From an uncultured Ruminococcus sp. (GTDB lineage: Bacteria > Bacillota > Clostridia > Oscillospirales > Ruminococcaceae): DNA of 52,709 bases. The DNA lies in assembly GCA_900315755.1 (NCBI GenBank), contig ONAI01000003.1, positions 1 to 52,709 of the forward strand, in the 5' to 3' direction. A model generated the notes under the pieces. It did not search any database. It had not been told where the DNA came from and worked only from the letters and a program-made list of their open reading frames with translations. Position numbers and translations under genes: made by a program. Of this stretch, positions 35,684 to 44,882 are shown one piece after another (the first letter of the stretch is position 1; every line of letters begins with the position of its first letter).

Positions 35684-35793
35684 GAGTAACTCCTTTCATA
35701 TTATAATAGTATAAAACTAAATTAGCCGAAACTTGGTAAATGTGCAGCGCATAAATCATATGCAAAAAAAACACACTATTTCATTATCTCAGA

Positions 35794-35811
35794 ATATTGT
35801 GTACACAATAT
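35794..35811. promoter_or_regulatory. 18-bp perfect palindrome, candidate operator
   Basis: ATATTGTGTACACAATAT is identical on both strands. Such length and symmetry fit a homodimeric regulator site. No regulator gene is next to it in the window. Confidence 0.6.
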
Positions 35812-35832
35812 GAACAAAATGTGAACAAAATG
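35811..35832 (+). repeat. Two tandem 11-bp repeats beside the palindrome
   Basis: TGAACAAAATG occurs at 35811-35821 and again at 35822-35832, head to tail, starting at the last base of the palindrome. One helical turn apart, they would face the same side of DNA. Confidence 0.7.
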
Positions 35833-36102
35833 TTAAATCGCAAAAACTGGAATTTGAGTTTTGGAATATAAAAACGTATCCCTGCTAAATATTATCGTCT
35901 GTATGTGTGGATTTTGTGAAAGATAGTTGTACGAGGGATGAATCTTGAATGGCAAGATAAAAATATAATATCAATTCACAAAATGTTTAAATATAAAATT
36001 GAGCGTGATAAAGTGCAATGGACAATGTGTACAAAAATGGAAATGCTTATGTGTGCATTGCACCGAAATTTAATCGGGGTGAAATGAAAAGTTCATAAAC
36101 TG

Positions 36103-36131
36103 TTGACATAGCTCTAAATGTGGAATATAAT
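36103..36131 (+). promoter_or_regulatory. Consensus promoter of the GH48 cellulase gene
   Basis: TTGACA (36103-36108) and TATAAT (36126-36131) with a 17-nt spacer; transcription would start near 36138 and give a ~153-nt leader. Confidence 0.9.
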
Positions 36132-36137
36132 TATTAT

Positions 36138-36290
36138 GAAAATAGTTTGAGAATTGTGTGATGTCTTCGTGAGATACACACAGGTACGAAGTATTTTCGT
36201 ATGCTTATCCGCCCGTAAAAGGCGGTGAGATAATTATTCATTTTCAAACCACTTAAAAACCAAAATCTATTATGAGAGGGGTAAAAACAA
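36138..36290 (+). promoter_or_regulatory. Structured GH48 leader with three hairpins
   Basis: Hairpins in order: GTGTG/CACAC with inner TCT/AGA (36156-36181), TACGAA/TTCGTA (36185-36201) and CCGCC/GGCGG (36209-36225), followed by an unstructured A-rich stretch to the GAGAGGGG ribosome site. No known riboswitch core is recognised. Confidence 0.55.
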
Positions 36291-38873
36291 ATGATAAGCA
36301 AAAAGAACAAGGCACTCGTTGCAAGCGTTCTCGCAGCTGGTATGACTGCTACTGCTGTGACACCGGCTTTCGCAGGTGCTGCAAAGATTACTGCTAACAA
36401 GTATGCAGCTGAGTCTAATTCATCTTACGCTAAGATGTTTGAGTCTCTTTATGATGACGTTGTTACAAACGGTGAAGATAACGGTTATCTCAGCCCACAG
36501 TATAACAGCGGCGACAAGAGCACATCTTTCGGTATTCCTTACCACGCTGTTGAAACAATGGTAGTTGAAGCTCCTGACTACGGTCACGAGACAACTTCAG
36601 AAGCTATGTCCTACATCGTATGGGCTGCTTCTATGCACGATGTTCTTGCTACAAAGGGTATTATCAACGGCTCCGCTGGAGACCTCGATAAGGCTTGGAA
36701 CACACTTGAAGCTATGATCCCAGGTTGGTCAAATGTTTCTAACACAGATGACATCAAGTATGAGACAATCTGGTCACAGTCAAGACTTAAGGCAGATACA
36801 GCTGATGAAGGAGATCTCCCTAAGGATTATCCTACAAAGAAGGCTAACGTTGATGCTATCAACCCGCTTTATGGTACATTCAAGAGCGCTTACGGCTCTG
36901 ACAGAGGTTACTACCTCATGCACTGGCTCGCTGACGTTGATGACTGGTATGGCTTCGGCGGAAACAAGAAGCCAGGCGAAGGCAAGGGTAACTTTACATT
37001 CATCAATACATTCCAGCGTGGTGAGCAGGAGTCTTGCTTCGAGACAGTTCCTCATCCATGTATCGAATGGCTCAAGTATGGTAACGAAGACGGTATCAAG
37101 GGTATCTTCAATGGTTCTGGCGTTCCTGAGCAGTATTCATTTACTAACGCTCCTGACGCTGAAGACCGTGCTATCCAGGCTGTTTACTTCGCTAACCGTT
37201 ATAAGTCAAAGAACAGCGTATCAGCTAAGGCTGGTAAGATGGGTGACCAGTGCCGTAACGATATGTTTGATAAGTATTATCATGCGATCGCTCCTGAGAC
37301 AAAGATCGGCGACTCAGGTGAGGCTGGCACAAAGTCACAGCACTTCCTCATGGGTTGGTATACTTCATGGGGCGGCGCTCTCGATACTTTCTACGGCGGT
37401 CACTATGACTGGGCTTGGCAGATCGGATGCTCACATTCACATCAGTTCTATCAGAACCCACTCGCAGCTTACGCTCTTCTCTATGATTCGGATATCAATA
37501 AGGGTATGGAATCAGATGGCGCAGATGCAGACTATAAGGAATCTCTCAAGAGACAGATCGAAATGTATCAGTGGCTCCAGTCTCGTCAGGGACCATTCGC
37601 CGGCGGTTGTACAAACAGCTGGAGAGGTCGTTATGAGACATATCCTTCAGGTCATCCAACTTTCTATGGCATGGCTTATACTCCTCACCCGGTATATGCT
37701 GACCCAGGTTCAAACCACTGGATCGGTAACCAGGTATGGTCAACTCAGCGTCTTGCTGAACTCTACTATGTAATCACTCAGAGCGAGAACAAGGCTGCTG
37801 CTGATGATATCAAGCCAGGCGGACTTGATCTTGATGAAGCTCTCGATAAGCTCCTTTACAGATGGATCGATTGGTTCGAGAAGAATACTAAGTGGGATAA
37901 GGCTGATGACTACGGTCGTATCATGGAATATGCTATTCCTTCAACTCTTGACTGGGGTAAGAATGATACTGACTGGGATAGCTGCCACCCGGATACATGG
38001 AAAGAAAAGTACAACGAAGATGGTAACCAGGATCTTAACTGTACAATCGGCGGTTACGGTCAGGGAGACATCGGTTGTGTATCTTCACTCTGTAATACTC
38101 TTATGCTCTATGCAGCTGCTAAGGGCGTAGATTCTAAGTATGCTACAACAGAGGGTACAACTGTTGAGCAGAAGGCTCTCTATCTCGCTAACAAGCTTCT
38201 TACAGCTCAGTATTATCTCGGCCGTGATGAGATCGGTCTCGCATTTACTGATTCTAACGGAAGCCTTGACAGAGTATTCAAGGAGCCTGTATACATTCCT
38301 TCAACATACAAGGGCACAATGCCTGATGGTTCTAAGCTTGAGAGCGGTGCTACATTCAGCTCTATCCGTGAGTCTTATGCTAAGGATCCTATGTATCAGG
38401 AAGCAGAGGCTTACTATAAGGGCAAAGACCTCAACGGCTATACTGTTAAGGATAACAATGGCGATGGCGACATCAACATTAAGGACTACCAGTTCAAGCT
38501 TCACAGATTCTGGCACATGGGCGATGCTATGATGGCTTATGGTCAGATGGCACTTCTCTACCCAGATGTTAAGCCATTTAAGTTCGATGGCGGTGATGAG
38601 CCGACTTCAGAGCTTAAGGCTACAAAGTGGGGCGACGCTAACTGCGACGGAGATATTAATATGCCTGACGTTGTACTCATCATGCAGGATGCTCTTAATC
38701 CTGGTAAGTATGGTATCAACGGTACAGATACTGAAAACCGTATCACAGAGCAGGGCGAGATCAATGCAGACGTTGAAAGCAACGGTAACGGTGTTGACCT
38801 TAAGGATGCTCTCCTTGTTCAGCAGTATACACTTAGCCTTATTACAGACCTCACACCTGCAAACAAGAAGTAA
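36291..38873 (+). CDS. Secreted GH48 processive cellulase with C-terminal dockerin
   Basis: Major cellulosomal exo-/processive cellulase that releases cellobiose from cellulose chain ends. The 860 residues have a signal peptide (1-~29), a full-length GH48 catalytic domain (~35-700), a short region and a dockerin (~780-855). The proposed acid catalyst is Glu100 in GHETTSEAMSYIVWAASMH, and family sequences such as FINTFQRGEQESCFETVPHP are intact. The dockerin loops are DANCDGDINMPD and DVESNGNGVDLKD. Codon use is strongly biased toward AAG, GCT, CTC and GGT, as in tuf and fusA nearby, which fits very high expression. GAGAGGGG lies ~10 nt before ATG. Most cellulolytic Firmicutes carry one or two GH48 genes, and this enzyme is usually essential for crystalline cellulose attack. 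Confidence 0.97.
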   Translation: MISKKNKALVASVLAAGMTATAVTPAFAGAAKITANKYAAESNSSYAKMFESLYDDVVTNGEDNGYLSPQYNSGDKSTSFGIPYHAVETMVVEAPDYGHETTSEAMSYIVWAASMHDVLATKGIINGSAGDLDKAWNTLEAMIPGWSNVSNTDDIKYETIWSQSRLKADTADEGDLPKDYPTKKANVDAINPLYGTFKSAYGSDRGYYLMHWLADVDDWYGFGGNKKPGEGKGNFTFINTFQRGEQESCFETVPHPCIEWLKYGNEDGIKGIFNGSGVPEQYSFTNAPDAEDRAIQAVYFANRYKSKNSVSAKAGKMGDQCRNDMFDKYYHAIAPETKIGDSGEAGTKSQHFLMGWYTSWGGALDTFYGGHYDWAWQIGCSHSHQFYQNPLAAYALLYDSDINKGMESDGADADYKESLKRQIEMYQWLQSRQGPFAGGCTNSWRGRYETYPSGHPTFYGMAYTPHPVYADPGSNHWIGNQVWSTQRLAELYYVITQSENKAAADDIKPGGLDLDEALDKLLYRWIDWFEKNTKWDKADDYGRIMEYAIPSTLDWGKNDTDWDSCHPDTWKEKYNEDGNQDLNCTIGGYGQGDIGCVSSLCNTLMLYAAAKGVDSKYATTEGTTVEQKALYLANKLLTAQYYLGRDEIGLAFTDSNGSLDRVFKEPVYIPSTYKGTMPDGSKLESGATFSSIRESYAKDPMYQEAEAYYKGKDLNGYTVKDNNGDGDINIKDYQFKLHRFWHMGDAMMAYGQMALLYPDVKPFKFDGGDEPTSELKATKWGDANCDGDINMPDVVLIMQDALNPGKYGINGTDTENRITEQGEINADVESNGNGVDLKDALLVQQYTLSLITDLTPANKK

Positions 38874-38885
38874 TTCAATAATTAT

Positions 38886-38914
38886 AAGGGACGCTTCGGC
38901 GTCCCTTTATTTTT
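38886..38914 (+). terminator. Terminator of the GH48 gene
   Basis: AAGGGACGC (38886-38894) and GCGTCCCTT (38899-38907) form a 9-bp stem with a TTCG tetraloop, followed by TATTTTTT. Confidence 0.93.
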
Positions 38915-38926
38915 TGCCTAAAAGAC

Positions 38927-38955
38927 TTGCAATTTCTGCCGCGAAGTGATATAAT
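38927..38955 (+). promoter_or_regulatory. Promoter of the yicC-to-thiN operon
   Basis: TTGCAA (38927-38932), 17 nt, TATAAT (38950-38955). The ~100-nt leader before the GTG at 39062 holds only weak structure. Confidence 0.78.
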
Positions 38956-39061
38956 AATATAATAGCATAGTTATGCGATGATTCTGGTCGGTGTCTGGAA
39001 TTCCTTCATGGGGGCGTAATTTTCAGGCATTGGATCAATATTTAAGAAAGCAGGCGATCGA

Positions 39062-39940
39062 GTGCTAAGAAGTATGACCGGTTACGGCAGATCACAGAAG
39101 ATACTTCACGGACGTGATATCACTGTTGAAATACGCTCTGTTAACCACAGATACTATGAGTATTCTTCAAGAATACCAAGAACATATTCCTACATTGATG
39201 ATAAACTGAAAACCCTGCTGAAATCCGGAATTTCACGCGGTAAAGTAGAGGTTGCGGTAACTATAAATAATATTGAGAGCAAGGATACCGAGATAGCGCT
39301 CAATAAGGGCGTGGCTGAAGGGTATGTCAGGGCGCTCAGAAGCGTTGCCGATGAACTCCAGCTGAAGGATGACCTCTCACTTTCAAAGCTTATAAAGCTT
39401 CCGGACGTTTTCTGCGTCCAGAAGGCTCCGGATAACGAGGAAGAAATATGGAACGATGTCGCTGAAACAGCCTCGGAGGCTCTTGATAAATTCGTTTCAA
39501 TGCGCGAGCTTGAGGGCGAAAGACTTAAATGCGATATTCTCGCAAAAGCCGATCTTATCCTTACGAAAGTCGGAATGATAGAGGAGCTTTCACCTCAGAC
39601 AGTTGAGAATTACCGCAATCGTCTTTATCAGAAGCTTCAGGAGGTCCTCGAAGGCAAGGACATTGATGAGCAGCGTATCATTACAGAAGCTGCACTTTTT
39701 TCGGAGAAAATTGCAGTCGATGAAGAGACTGTGCGCCTGAGAAGCCATATTTCTCAGTTGAAGACGATGCTCGATTCCGATGAGACTATCGGACGCAAGC
39801 TCGATTTCATCGTTCAGGAAATGAACCGCGAAACTAATACCATTGGCTCGAAAGCTCAGGACATCAGCATTACACGCATAGTTGTTGATGTTAAGGCTGA
39901 GATCGAAAAGATACGCGAACAGATACAGAATATAGAGTAA
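39062..39940 (+). CDS. yicC: YicC family endoribonuclease
   Basis: A 292-residue member of the YicC family; the E. coli protein is an endoribonuclease involved in small-RNA decay. The N-terminus [11 protein letters not shown] and the C-terminal segments [13 protein letters not shown] and [17 protein letters not shown] are characteristic. The start is GTG 39062, giving the family-typical opening; the ribosome site is weak, and ATG 39074 is an alternative. It opens a long operon and is followed after 4 bases by remA. Confidence 0.95.
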   Translation: MLRSMTGYGRSQKILHGRDITVEIRSVNHRYYEYSSRIPRTYSYIDDKLKTLLKSGISRGKVEVAVTINNIESKDTEIALNKGVAEGYVRALRSVADELQLKDDLSLSKLIKLPDVFCVQKAPDNEEEIWNDVAETASEALDKFVSMRELEGERLKCDILAKADLILTKVGMIEELSPQTVENYRNRLYQKLQEVLEGKDIDEQRIITEAALFSEKIAVDEETVRLRSHISQLKTMLDSDETIGRKLDFIVQEMNRETNTIGSKAQDISITRIVVDVKAEIEKIREQIQNIE

Positions 39941-39944
39941 GATC

Positions 39945-40202
39945 ATGAAACTTGTGAATATTGGATACGGCAACATGATCTCTGTCGAAAGGATCGTAAC
40001 GATCGTCAGCGCGGATTCTGCTCCGATAAAGAGACTGATCCAGGAAGCGCGTGAGAACGGCAGAGCGGTTGACGCTACATATGGAAGGAAAACAAGAGCG
40101 GTCGTGATAATGGACAGCGGACATATTATCCTCTCGTCGCTGATAACCGATACACTTGCCGCAAGAATCAATGGAACAGGAGGACCTGATGAGGATGAGT
40201 AA
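39945..40202 (+). CDS. remA: RemA/DUF370 family DNA-binding protein
   Basis: An 85-residue protein of the RemA (DUF370) family. In Bacillus it activates biofilm matrix and osmoprotection genes by wrapping DNA as rings. The family opening [18 protein letters not shown] and [23 protein letters not shown] are intact. It lies in the usual place between yicC and gmk and overlaps the gmk start by 14 bases. In this organism its targets are unknown. Confidence 0.95.
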   Translation: MKLVNIGYGNMISVERIVTIVSADSAPIKRLIQEARENGRAVDATYGRKTRAVVIMDSGHIILSSLITDTLAARINGTGGPDEDE

Positions 40203-40800
40203 GGGAAGACTGATAGTATTCTCCGCACCTTCGGGCTGCGGTAAGGGTACGATGCTTGCCGAAATACTTAAAGACGAAAACTACTGTGTCTCAGTTTCTG
40301 CAACGACACGTTCTCCGCGTGAGGGCGAGGTCGACGGAGTGAACTATTACTTCATGAGTAAGGGCGATTTCCTTCAGAGAGTAGCCGACAGCGAATTCCT
40401 TGAATACGCTGAATACTGCGACAACTACTATGGAACTCTTATGAGTGAGGTCGATGGCAAACTAAATGAGGGAAAGAATGTCATACTTGAGATAGAGGTT
40501 CAGGGAGCGCAGAAAATACGTGAAAAAAGACCGGATGCTCTGATGATATTCATTCTGCCGCCGTCAGTTTCTGAACTCAGAAGAAGACTGAAAAAGCGCG
40601 GAACAGAGACAGATGAGGTCATTGAACAGCGTGTTTCGCAGGCGGCTCGTGAGATCAAGGTCGCTTCCAAGTACGATTATGCAATAGTCAACGATGCTTT
40701 AGAGGATGCAATTAGTGATTTTTTTGCAGTTATGCGCGCAGAAAAGCTTAAAACGCAGTTCTCTGAGAATACTATAAATGAGGTGTTAAAAAATGCTTAG
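40189..40800 (+). CDS. gmk: Guanylate kinase
   Basis: Converts GMP to GDP using ATP. The 203 residues have the P-loop [12 protein letters not shown] and the substrate-binding [19 protein letters not shown], with [14 protein letters not shown] following. I start at ATG 40189 (MRMSKGR), 5 nt after AGGAGG; ATG 40195 is an alternative start. It overlaps remA by 14 bases and rpoZ by 8 bases, so all three are translationally coupled. Confidence 0.97.
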   Translation: MRMSKGRLIVFSAPSGCGKGTMLAEILKDENYCVSVSATTRSPREGEVDGVNYYFMSKGDFLQRVADSEFLEYAEYCDNYYGTLMSEVDGKLNEGKNVILEIEVQGAQKIREKRPDALMIFILPPSVSELRRRLKKRGTETDEVIEQRVSQAAREIKVASKYDYAIVNDALEDAISDFFAVMRAEKLKTQFSENTINEVLKNA

Positions 40801-41005
40801 ACCAGCAGTAAACCAGATCATATCCAAGAACGAAAGTTGTTATTCTCTCGTTATCGCAGTTGCGAAGAGAGCAAGACAAATTTCTGAAGAACTCTATGAA
40901 AACGGCGAAACTCTTGAAGAGAAGCCGGTCAAGACCGCTGTTGAGGAGATCGCAAGCGGCAAGTGCAAGATAATTAGTCCGGCACCTGAAAAACTCAGCG
41001 AATAA
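40793..41005 (+). CDS. rpoZ: RNA polymerase omega subunit
   Basis: Smallest RNA polymerase subunit, helping beta-prime folding. The 70 residues carry the omega core SCYSLVIAVAKRARQI and the KPVKTAVEEIASGKCK segment. GAGGTG lies 7 nt before ATG. Its TAA overlaps the priA ATG by one base. In B. subtilis coaBC lies between rpoZ and priA; it is absent here. Confidence 0.95.
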   Translation: MLRPAVNQIISKNESCYSLVIAVAKRARQISEELYENGETLEEKPVKTAVEEIASGKCKIISPAPEKLSE

Positions 41006-43449
41006 TGTCTCTGATCGCAGGGATCGCTGTAAGCGGAGCAGTTTATTCGTTTGATATGCTGTTCAGCTATGCGGTTCCGGATAAATTTGCGGGAAATATA
41101 GCCCGCGGATGCAGGGTGTATGTCCCGTTCGGACGAGGAAACAGACGCAGGATCGGTGTAGTTATGTCGCTGAGCGAGGGCGATACAAGCGGACTGAAAC
41201 CGTTGGCAGGTCTTATTGATGCAAAGCCGGTAGTTCCGGATGAACTGCTTGATATTGCCGGATACCTCAGAGATAATACTTTCTGCACTTATTTTGACGC
41301 TGTTAAAGCTATGCTTCCTCCGGCAATGAGTGTCAGTGTTAAGGAAAAATACAGCGTTAGTCCTATTCGTGTCGATACTTCCGGGCTAAGTGACGAAGCG
41401 CATGAGCTTCTTCGCAGATTGATTGAATGTGACGGTGATCCCGACCTGATGATCTCGAATTATATCGAGGATAACGGAAGACTTCCCGTCGATGAACTCT
41501 GTGACTGCGGTGCTGTCGTTTCGGACAATATTTTTCGTCAGGCGGTAGGAGACGCGCAGGTAAGAATGGTTAGGCTCACTGACGCTTACATCTCTTCCCC
41601 GGAGGATTTCACTCTTACGCCGAAACAGCGTAAAGCAGCGGAATTTCTCGCTGAATACGGTACGGCATCGCTGAAGGAAACCGCATATATGTGCGGAGTT
41701 ACGGCTTCGGTCGTAAAAAGACTTGTTGCCAACGGTGCGGCTGAGGAATACGATGTTGAAATACTGCGAAAGGTAAATGACGGCTCATGTGAGCACATTG
41801 ATCCGGAAAGTACGGTGCTTTCACCGCAGCAGCAAAAGGTACACGATAGTGTGCTTGAATCAATAAACAGCCGTAAACCGGCAGTCTTTCTGCTTCACGG
41901 AGTTACCGGCAGCGGTAAGACCTCAGTTTTTGAAAAGCTTATAAATGACACTGTAAAGCTCGGCAGACAGGCAATGCTGCTGATCCCGGAAATAGGACTT
42001 ACTCCGCAGATACTGAAACGCTTCAGATCGCTTTTCGGAGAAAGAGTTGCTGTTATTCACAGCGGACTTTCACAGGGGCAAAGACTTGATGAATACAAAA
42101 GAATACGTTCAGGTGATGCTGATATAGTTATCGGAACGAGAAGCGCAGTATTCTCGCCGCTTGATAATATCGGTCTCATAATTATGGACGAAGAAGGAGA
42201 ACGCTCATATAAATCTGATAGTTCTCCGCGCTATAATACTTGTGATATAGCTAAGCAGAGATGCGCACATCATGGCGCTGTACTGCTTCTGGCTTCGGCA
42301 ACTCCCTCGATAGAGAGCTATTATCTTGCCGAAAAGGGCGTTTACAGACTGCTCACGATGAAAGAACGCTATCACAGCGGTTCTCTTCCTGATGTGAGTA
42401 TCGTTGATATGAACGCCGAACGTATGGAAGGTAATGCAAGCGAATTCAGCAGAAAGCTTGTCGAAGAGGTGAAGCTTAACCTCGAACGGGGAGAGCAGAG
42501 CATACTTCTTCTCAACAGGCGAGGCTATCATACGATAATCAGCTGCTGTGACTGCTATCAGCCGGTATATTGTCCGAATTGTTCCGTTCCGCTGACATAT
42601 CACAAGAAGAACAATAAGATGATGTGCCATTATTGCGGGTATGTTTCCGATCCCGTCAGCGAGTGCCCGACCTGTGGCTCTAAGCGGCTGAAAAATATGG
42701 GATTTGGCACACAGAAGCTTGAAGAGGAGCTTTCAAAGTATTTCCCTCAGGCAAGGATACTCCGTATGGATGCTGATACTACTTTTTCGCGGTATTCCTA
42801 CGAAAAGGGCTTCAATGCGTTCAGAGACGGGGAGTATGACATCATGATAGGTACGCAGATGATCGGCAAGGGACTCGATTTCCCGAATGTAACGCTGGTA
42901 GGTGTCCTATCGGTAGATAAAGCGCTTTATGCAGGCGACTTCCGCAGCTATGAGCGTACATTTTCATTGATAACTCAGGTCGTGGGACGAAGCGGACGCG
43001 GCGATTCTCAGGGAAGAGCCATTCTCCAGACCTTCATTCCCGACCATTATATAATGAACCTTGCGGCAGATCAGGACTATGAGGGCTTTTACCGCGAAGA
43101 GATCGCGATCCGCCGTGCAATGATATATCCGCCGCTGTGCGATATGTGCATATTATGTTTCGCCGGTCTCAGCGATGAGAAGGTGAAGGGCGGTACAGAT
43201 GCCGTTATGGAGCTTATGAAAGTCCGTCTGAGGGAGCTTTCTCCTAAGTCACCGGTGAGAGTTCTCGGACCTGTTAAGGCTTCTTACGGAAAGATCAGCG
43301 GAAAATACCGCTGGCGGATAATCATGAAATGTAAAAACAATGCCGAAATGAGGGGATTCATCAGCGATATTCTCAGGGCTTCGGCAAAACTCAAAGAGAT
43401 GAGAGACGTTTCGCTATACGCCGATATGAATGGCGATGCGGGAGTCTGA
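41005..43449 (+). CDS. priA: Primosomal protein N', replication restart helicase
   Basis: 3'-5' DNA helicase that reloads replication at stalled forks. The 814 residues are full length: an N-terminal DNA-binding region, Walker A HGVTGSGKTS (~res 297-307), motif II at Asp395-Glu-Glu-Gly398, and a zinc region with pairs CCDCYQPVYCPNC and CHYCGYVSDPVSECPTC. Motif V/VI is seen in TQMIGKGLDFPNVTLVG and TQVVGRSGR. Motif II is normally DEEH; here the His is Gly (bases 42187-42198), which could weaken coupling of ATP hydrolysis to DNA unwinding. The rest looks functional. ATG overlaps the rpoZ stop. Confidence 0.95.
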   Translation: MSLIAGIAVSGAVYSFDMLFSYAVPDKFAGNIARGCRVYVPFGRGNRRRIGVVMSLSEGDTSGLKPLAGLIDAKPVVPDELLDIAGYLRDNTFCTYFDAVKAMLPPAMSVSVKEKYSVSPIRVDTSGLSDEAHELLRRLIECDGDPDLMISNYIEDNGRLPVDELCDCGAVVSDNIFRQAVGDAQVRMVRLTDAYISSPEDFTLTPKQRKAAEFLAEYGTASLKETAYMCGVTASVVKRLVANGAAEEYDVEILRKVNDGSCEHIDPESTVLSPQQQKVHDSVLESINSRKPAVFLLHGVTGSGKTSVFEKLINDTVKLGRQAMLLIPEIGLTPQILKRFRSLFGERVAVIHSGLSQGQRLDEYKRIRSGDADIVIGTRSAVFSPLDNIGLIIMDEEGERSYKSDSSPRYNTCDIAKQRCAHHGAVLLLASATPSIESYYLAEKGVYRLLTMKERYHSGSLPDVSIVDMNAERMEGNASEFSRKLVEEVKLNLERGEQSILLLNRRGYHTIISCCDCYQPVYCPNCSVPLTYHKKNNKMMCHYCGYVSDPVSECPTCGSKRLKNMGFGTQKLEEELSKYFPQARILRMDADTTFSRYSYEKGFNAFRDGEYDIMIGTQMIGKGLDFPNVTLVGVLSVDKALYAGDFRSYERTFSLITQVVGRSGRGDSQGRAILQTFIPDHYIMNLAADQDYEGFYREEIAIRRAMIYPPLCDMCILCFAGLSDEKVKGGTDAVMELMKVRLRELSPKSPVRVLGPVKASYGKISGKYRWRIIMKCKNNAEMRGFISDILRASAKLKEMRDVSLYADMNGDAGV

Positions 43450-43473
43450 ATGTAGTAAAGGAAGGATAATAGT

Positions 43474-43935
43474 ATGGCATTAAGAAATATTTTAACCGAT
43501 AAGGATGAGATACTGCATAAGGTCTGCAAGCCTGTTGAAAAATTCGATGACAAGCTTGCTGTTCTTCTCGATGATATGCATGAGACTCTTGAAAAGGCTC
43601 AGGGACTCGGTCTTGCAGCTCCGCAGATAGGTATTTGCCGCCGTATCTTTATCATGCACCTCGAAGACGGTATTGTTGAAGCTATCAACCCTGAGGTTAC
43701 AAATAAGCAGGGAAAACAGCGCGTTCAGGAGGGCTGCCTTTCATGCCCGAATATCTGGGGATATGTCACAAGACCTATGTCCTGTCACCTGAAGGCTCAG
43801 GACAGACACGGCAATTGGTTTGAGCGCGATTTCACCGAACTTGGCGCACAGTGTACCTGCCATGAAAACGATCACCTTGACGGTCATGTGTTTACTGAGA
43901 TCGTGGAGGAATTCTTCGTACCTGAGGAGGAATGA
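43474..43935 (+). CDS. def: Peptide deformylase
   Basis: Removes the formyl group from new N-termini. The 153-residue enzyme has all three motifs: GLGLAAPQIG, EGCLSCP and the metal-binding HENDH. GGAAGG lies ~9 nt before ATG 43474. fmt follows, so formylation and deformylation genes are adjacent. The fmt ribosome site lies in the def end. Confidence 0.97.
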   Translation: MALRNILTDKDEILHKVCKPVEKFDDKLAVLLDDMHETLEKAQGLGLAAPQIGICRRIFIMHLEDGIVEAINPEVTNKQGKQRVQEGCLSCPNIWGYVTRPMSCHLKAQDRHGNWFERDFTELGAQCTCHENDHLDGHVFTEIVEEFFVPEEE

Positions 43936-43937
43936 CC

Positions 43938-44867
43938 ATGAAAGTGGTATTTATGGGAACTCCAGAATTCGCAGTTCCCTGCCTGAGGGCGCTCGCTGAG
44001 AGCGAACACAGCGTTGCGGCAGTCTTCACACAGCCTGATAAGCCAAAGGGCAGAGGATATAAAATGATACCGACTCCGGTGAAGTCAGCGGCTGAGGAGT
44101 ATGGACTTCCGGTATACCAGCCGTTATCGCTCCGCAAGGGCGATGACGCAGCTGAGTCGATGAAGGTCTTGAACGATATTGCTCCTGATCTGATAGTGGT
44201 AACAGCTTATGGTCAGATCCTTCCGAAAGAGATACTTGAACTCCCACGCTATGGCTGTATCAACATCCATGCCTCACTTCTGCCGAAATACAGGGGAGCA
44301 GCTCCTATCAACTGGGTTATACTCAACGGTGAGACTCAGACAGGCGTTACCTCGATGCAGATGAGCGAAGGTCTCGATACAGGTGATATGCTGATCGCTA
44401 AATCCACTGAAATAGGCAAAAATGAGACCTATGAGGAACTTTACAGGCGACTCTCGGATATGGGCGGCGAAGTTCTTATCCAGACCATAAATGAACTCGA
44501 AGCCGGCACTCTCAAACCACAGAAGCAAGACGACTCTCTTTCCTGCTATTCGCCTATGATACGCAAGGAAATGAGTGCGCTTGATTTCTCGAAGCCGGCT
44601 GCTGATGTACACAATACTATACGCGGTGTTACCGGCTTTGCAATGCTTGAAGGCAAGCGCCTGAAGGTTTACAGGTCGGAGGTATCGGACAATATTGCTC
44701 CGGATGCTGAGAACGGCGAGATAGTCGATACCGTTAACTTCTCTGTGAAGTGCGGCGATGGCAGACTCGTTACCTTTCTCGAAGTTCAGCCGGAAGGAAA
44801 AAAACGCATGAGAACTGAGGATTTCCTCAGAGGAAAAAAACTCGCTAAAGGCGAAAAACTCAACTAA
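43938..44867 (+). CDS. fmt: Methionyl-tRNA formyltransferase
   Basis: Formylates Met-tRNAfMet using 10-formyl-tetrahydrofolate. The 309 residues have the formyl transferase core, with INIHASLLPKYRGAAPINW and MQMSEGLDTGDML, and a C-terminal OB-like domain. I start at ATG 43938 (MKVVFMGTPEFAV), with GAGGAGG 7 nt upstream; an ATG at 43932 would overlap the def stop and lie too close to that site. It follows def by 2 bases. Confidence 0.97.
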   Translation: MKVVFMGTPEFAVPCLRALAESEHSVAAVFTQPDKPKGRGYKMIPTPVKSAAEEYGLPVYQPLSLRKGDDAAESMKVLNDIAPDLIVVTAYGQILPKEILELPRYGCINIHASLLPKYRGAAPINWVILNGETQTGVTSMQMSEGLDTGDMLIAKSTEIGKNETYEELYRRLSDMGGEVLIQTINELEAGTLKPQKQDDSLSCYSPMIRKEMSALDFSKPAADVHNTIRGVTGFAMLEGKRLKVYRSEVSDNIAPDAENGEIVDTVNFSVKCGDGRLVTFLEVQPEGKKRMRTEDFLRGKKLAKGEKLN

Positions 44868-44882
44868 ACGGAGGTATTTATT

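Larger units (their letters stand above)
35684..36290. promoter_or_regulatory. 600-bp divergent region between the ABC operon and the GH48 gene
   Basis: No gene is seen. It contains an 18-bp perfect palindrome ATATTGTGTACACAATAT (35794-35811), a tandem 11-bp repeat TGAACAAAATG (35811-35821 and 35822-35832), related half-sites TGTGTACAAAA near 36026, and the GH48 promoter at 36103-36131 with its leader. The palindrome and repeats lie ~290 bp before the GH48 promoter and ~110 bp upstream of the ABC operon, so they could serve either. Confidence 0.65.

Noticed and set aside
35683..35760. Sigma-A promoter for the GldA-like operon
   Set aside because: A TATAAT-like box is present on the minus strand but no -35 box stands at a usable distance.
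36733..37773. Long overlapping plus-strand frame (346 codons) inside the GH48 gene
   Set aside because: It is Ser/Leu/Arg-rich, has no family features, lies fully within a gene with strong codon bias, and has no ribosome site; it is a by-product of that bias.
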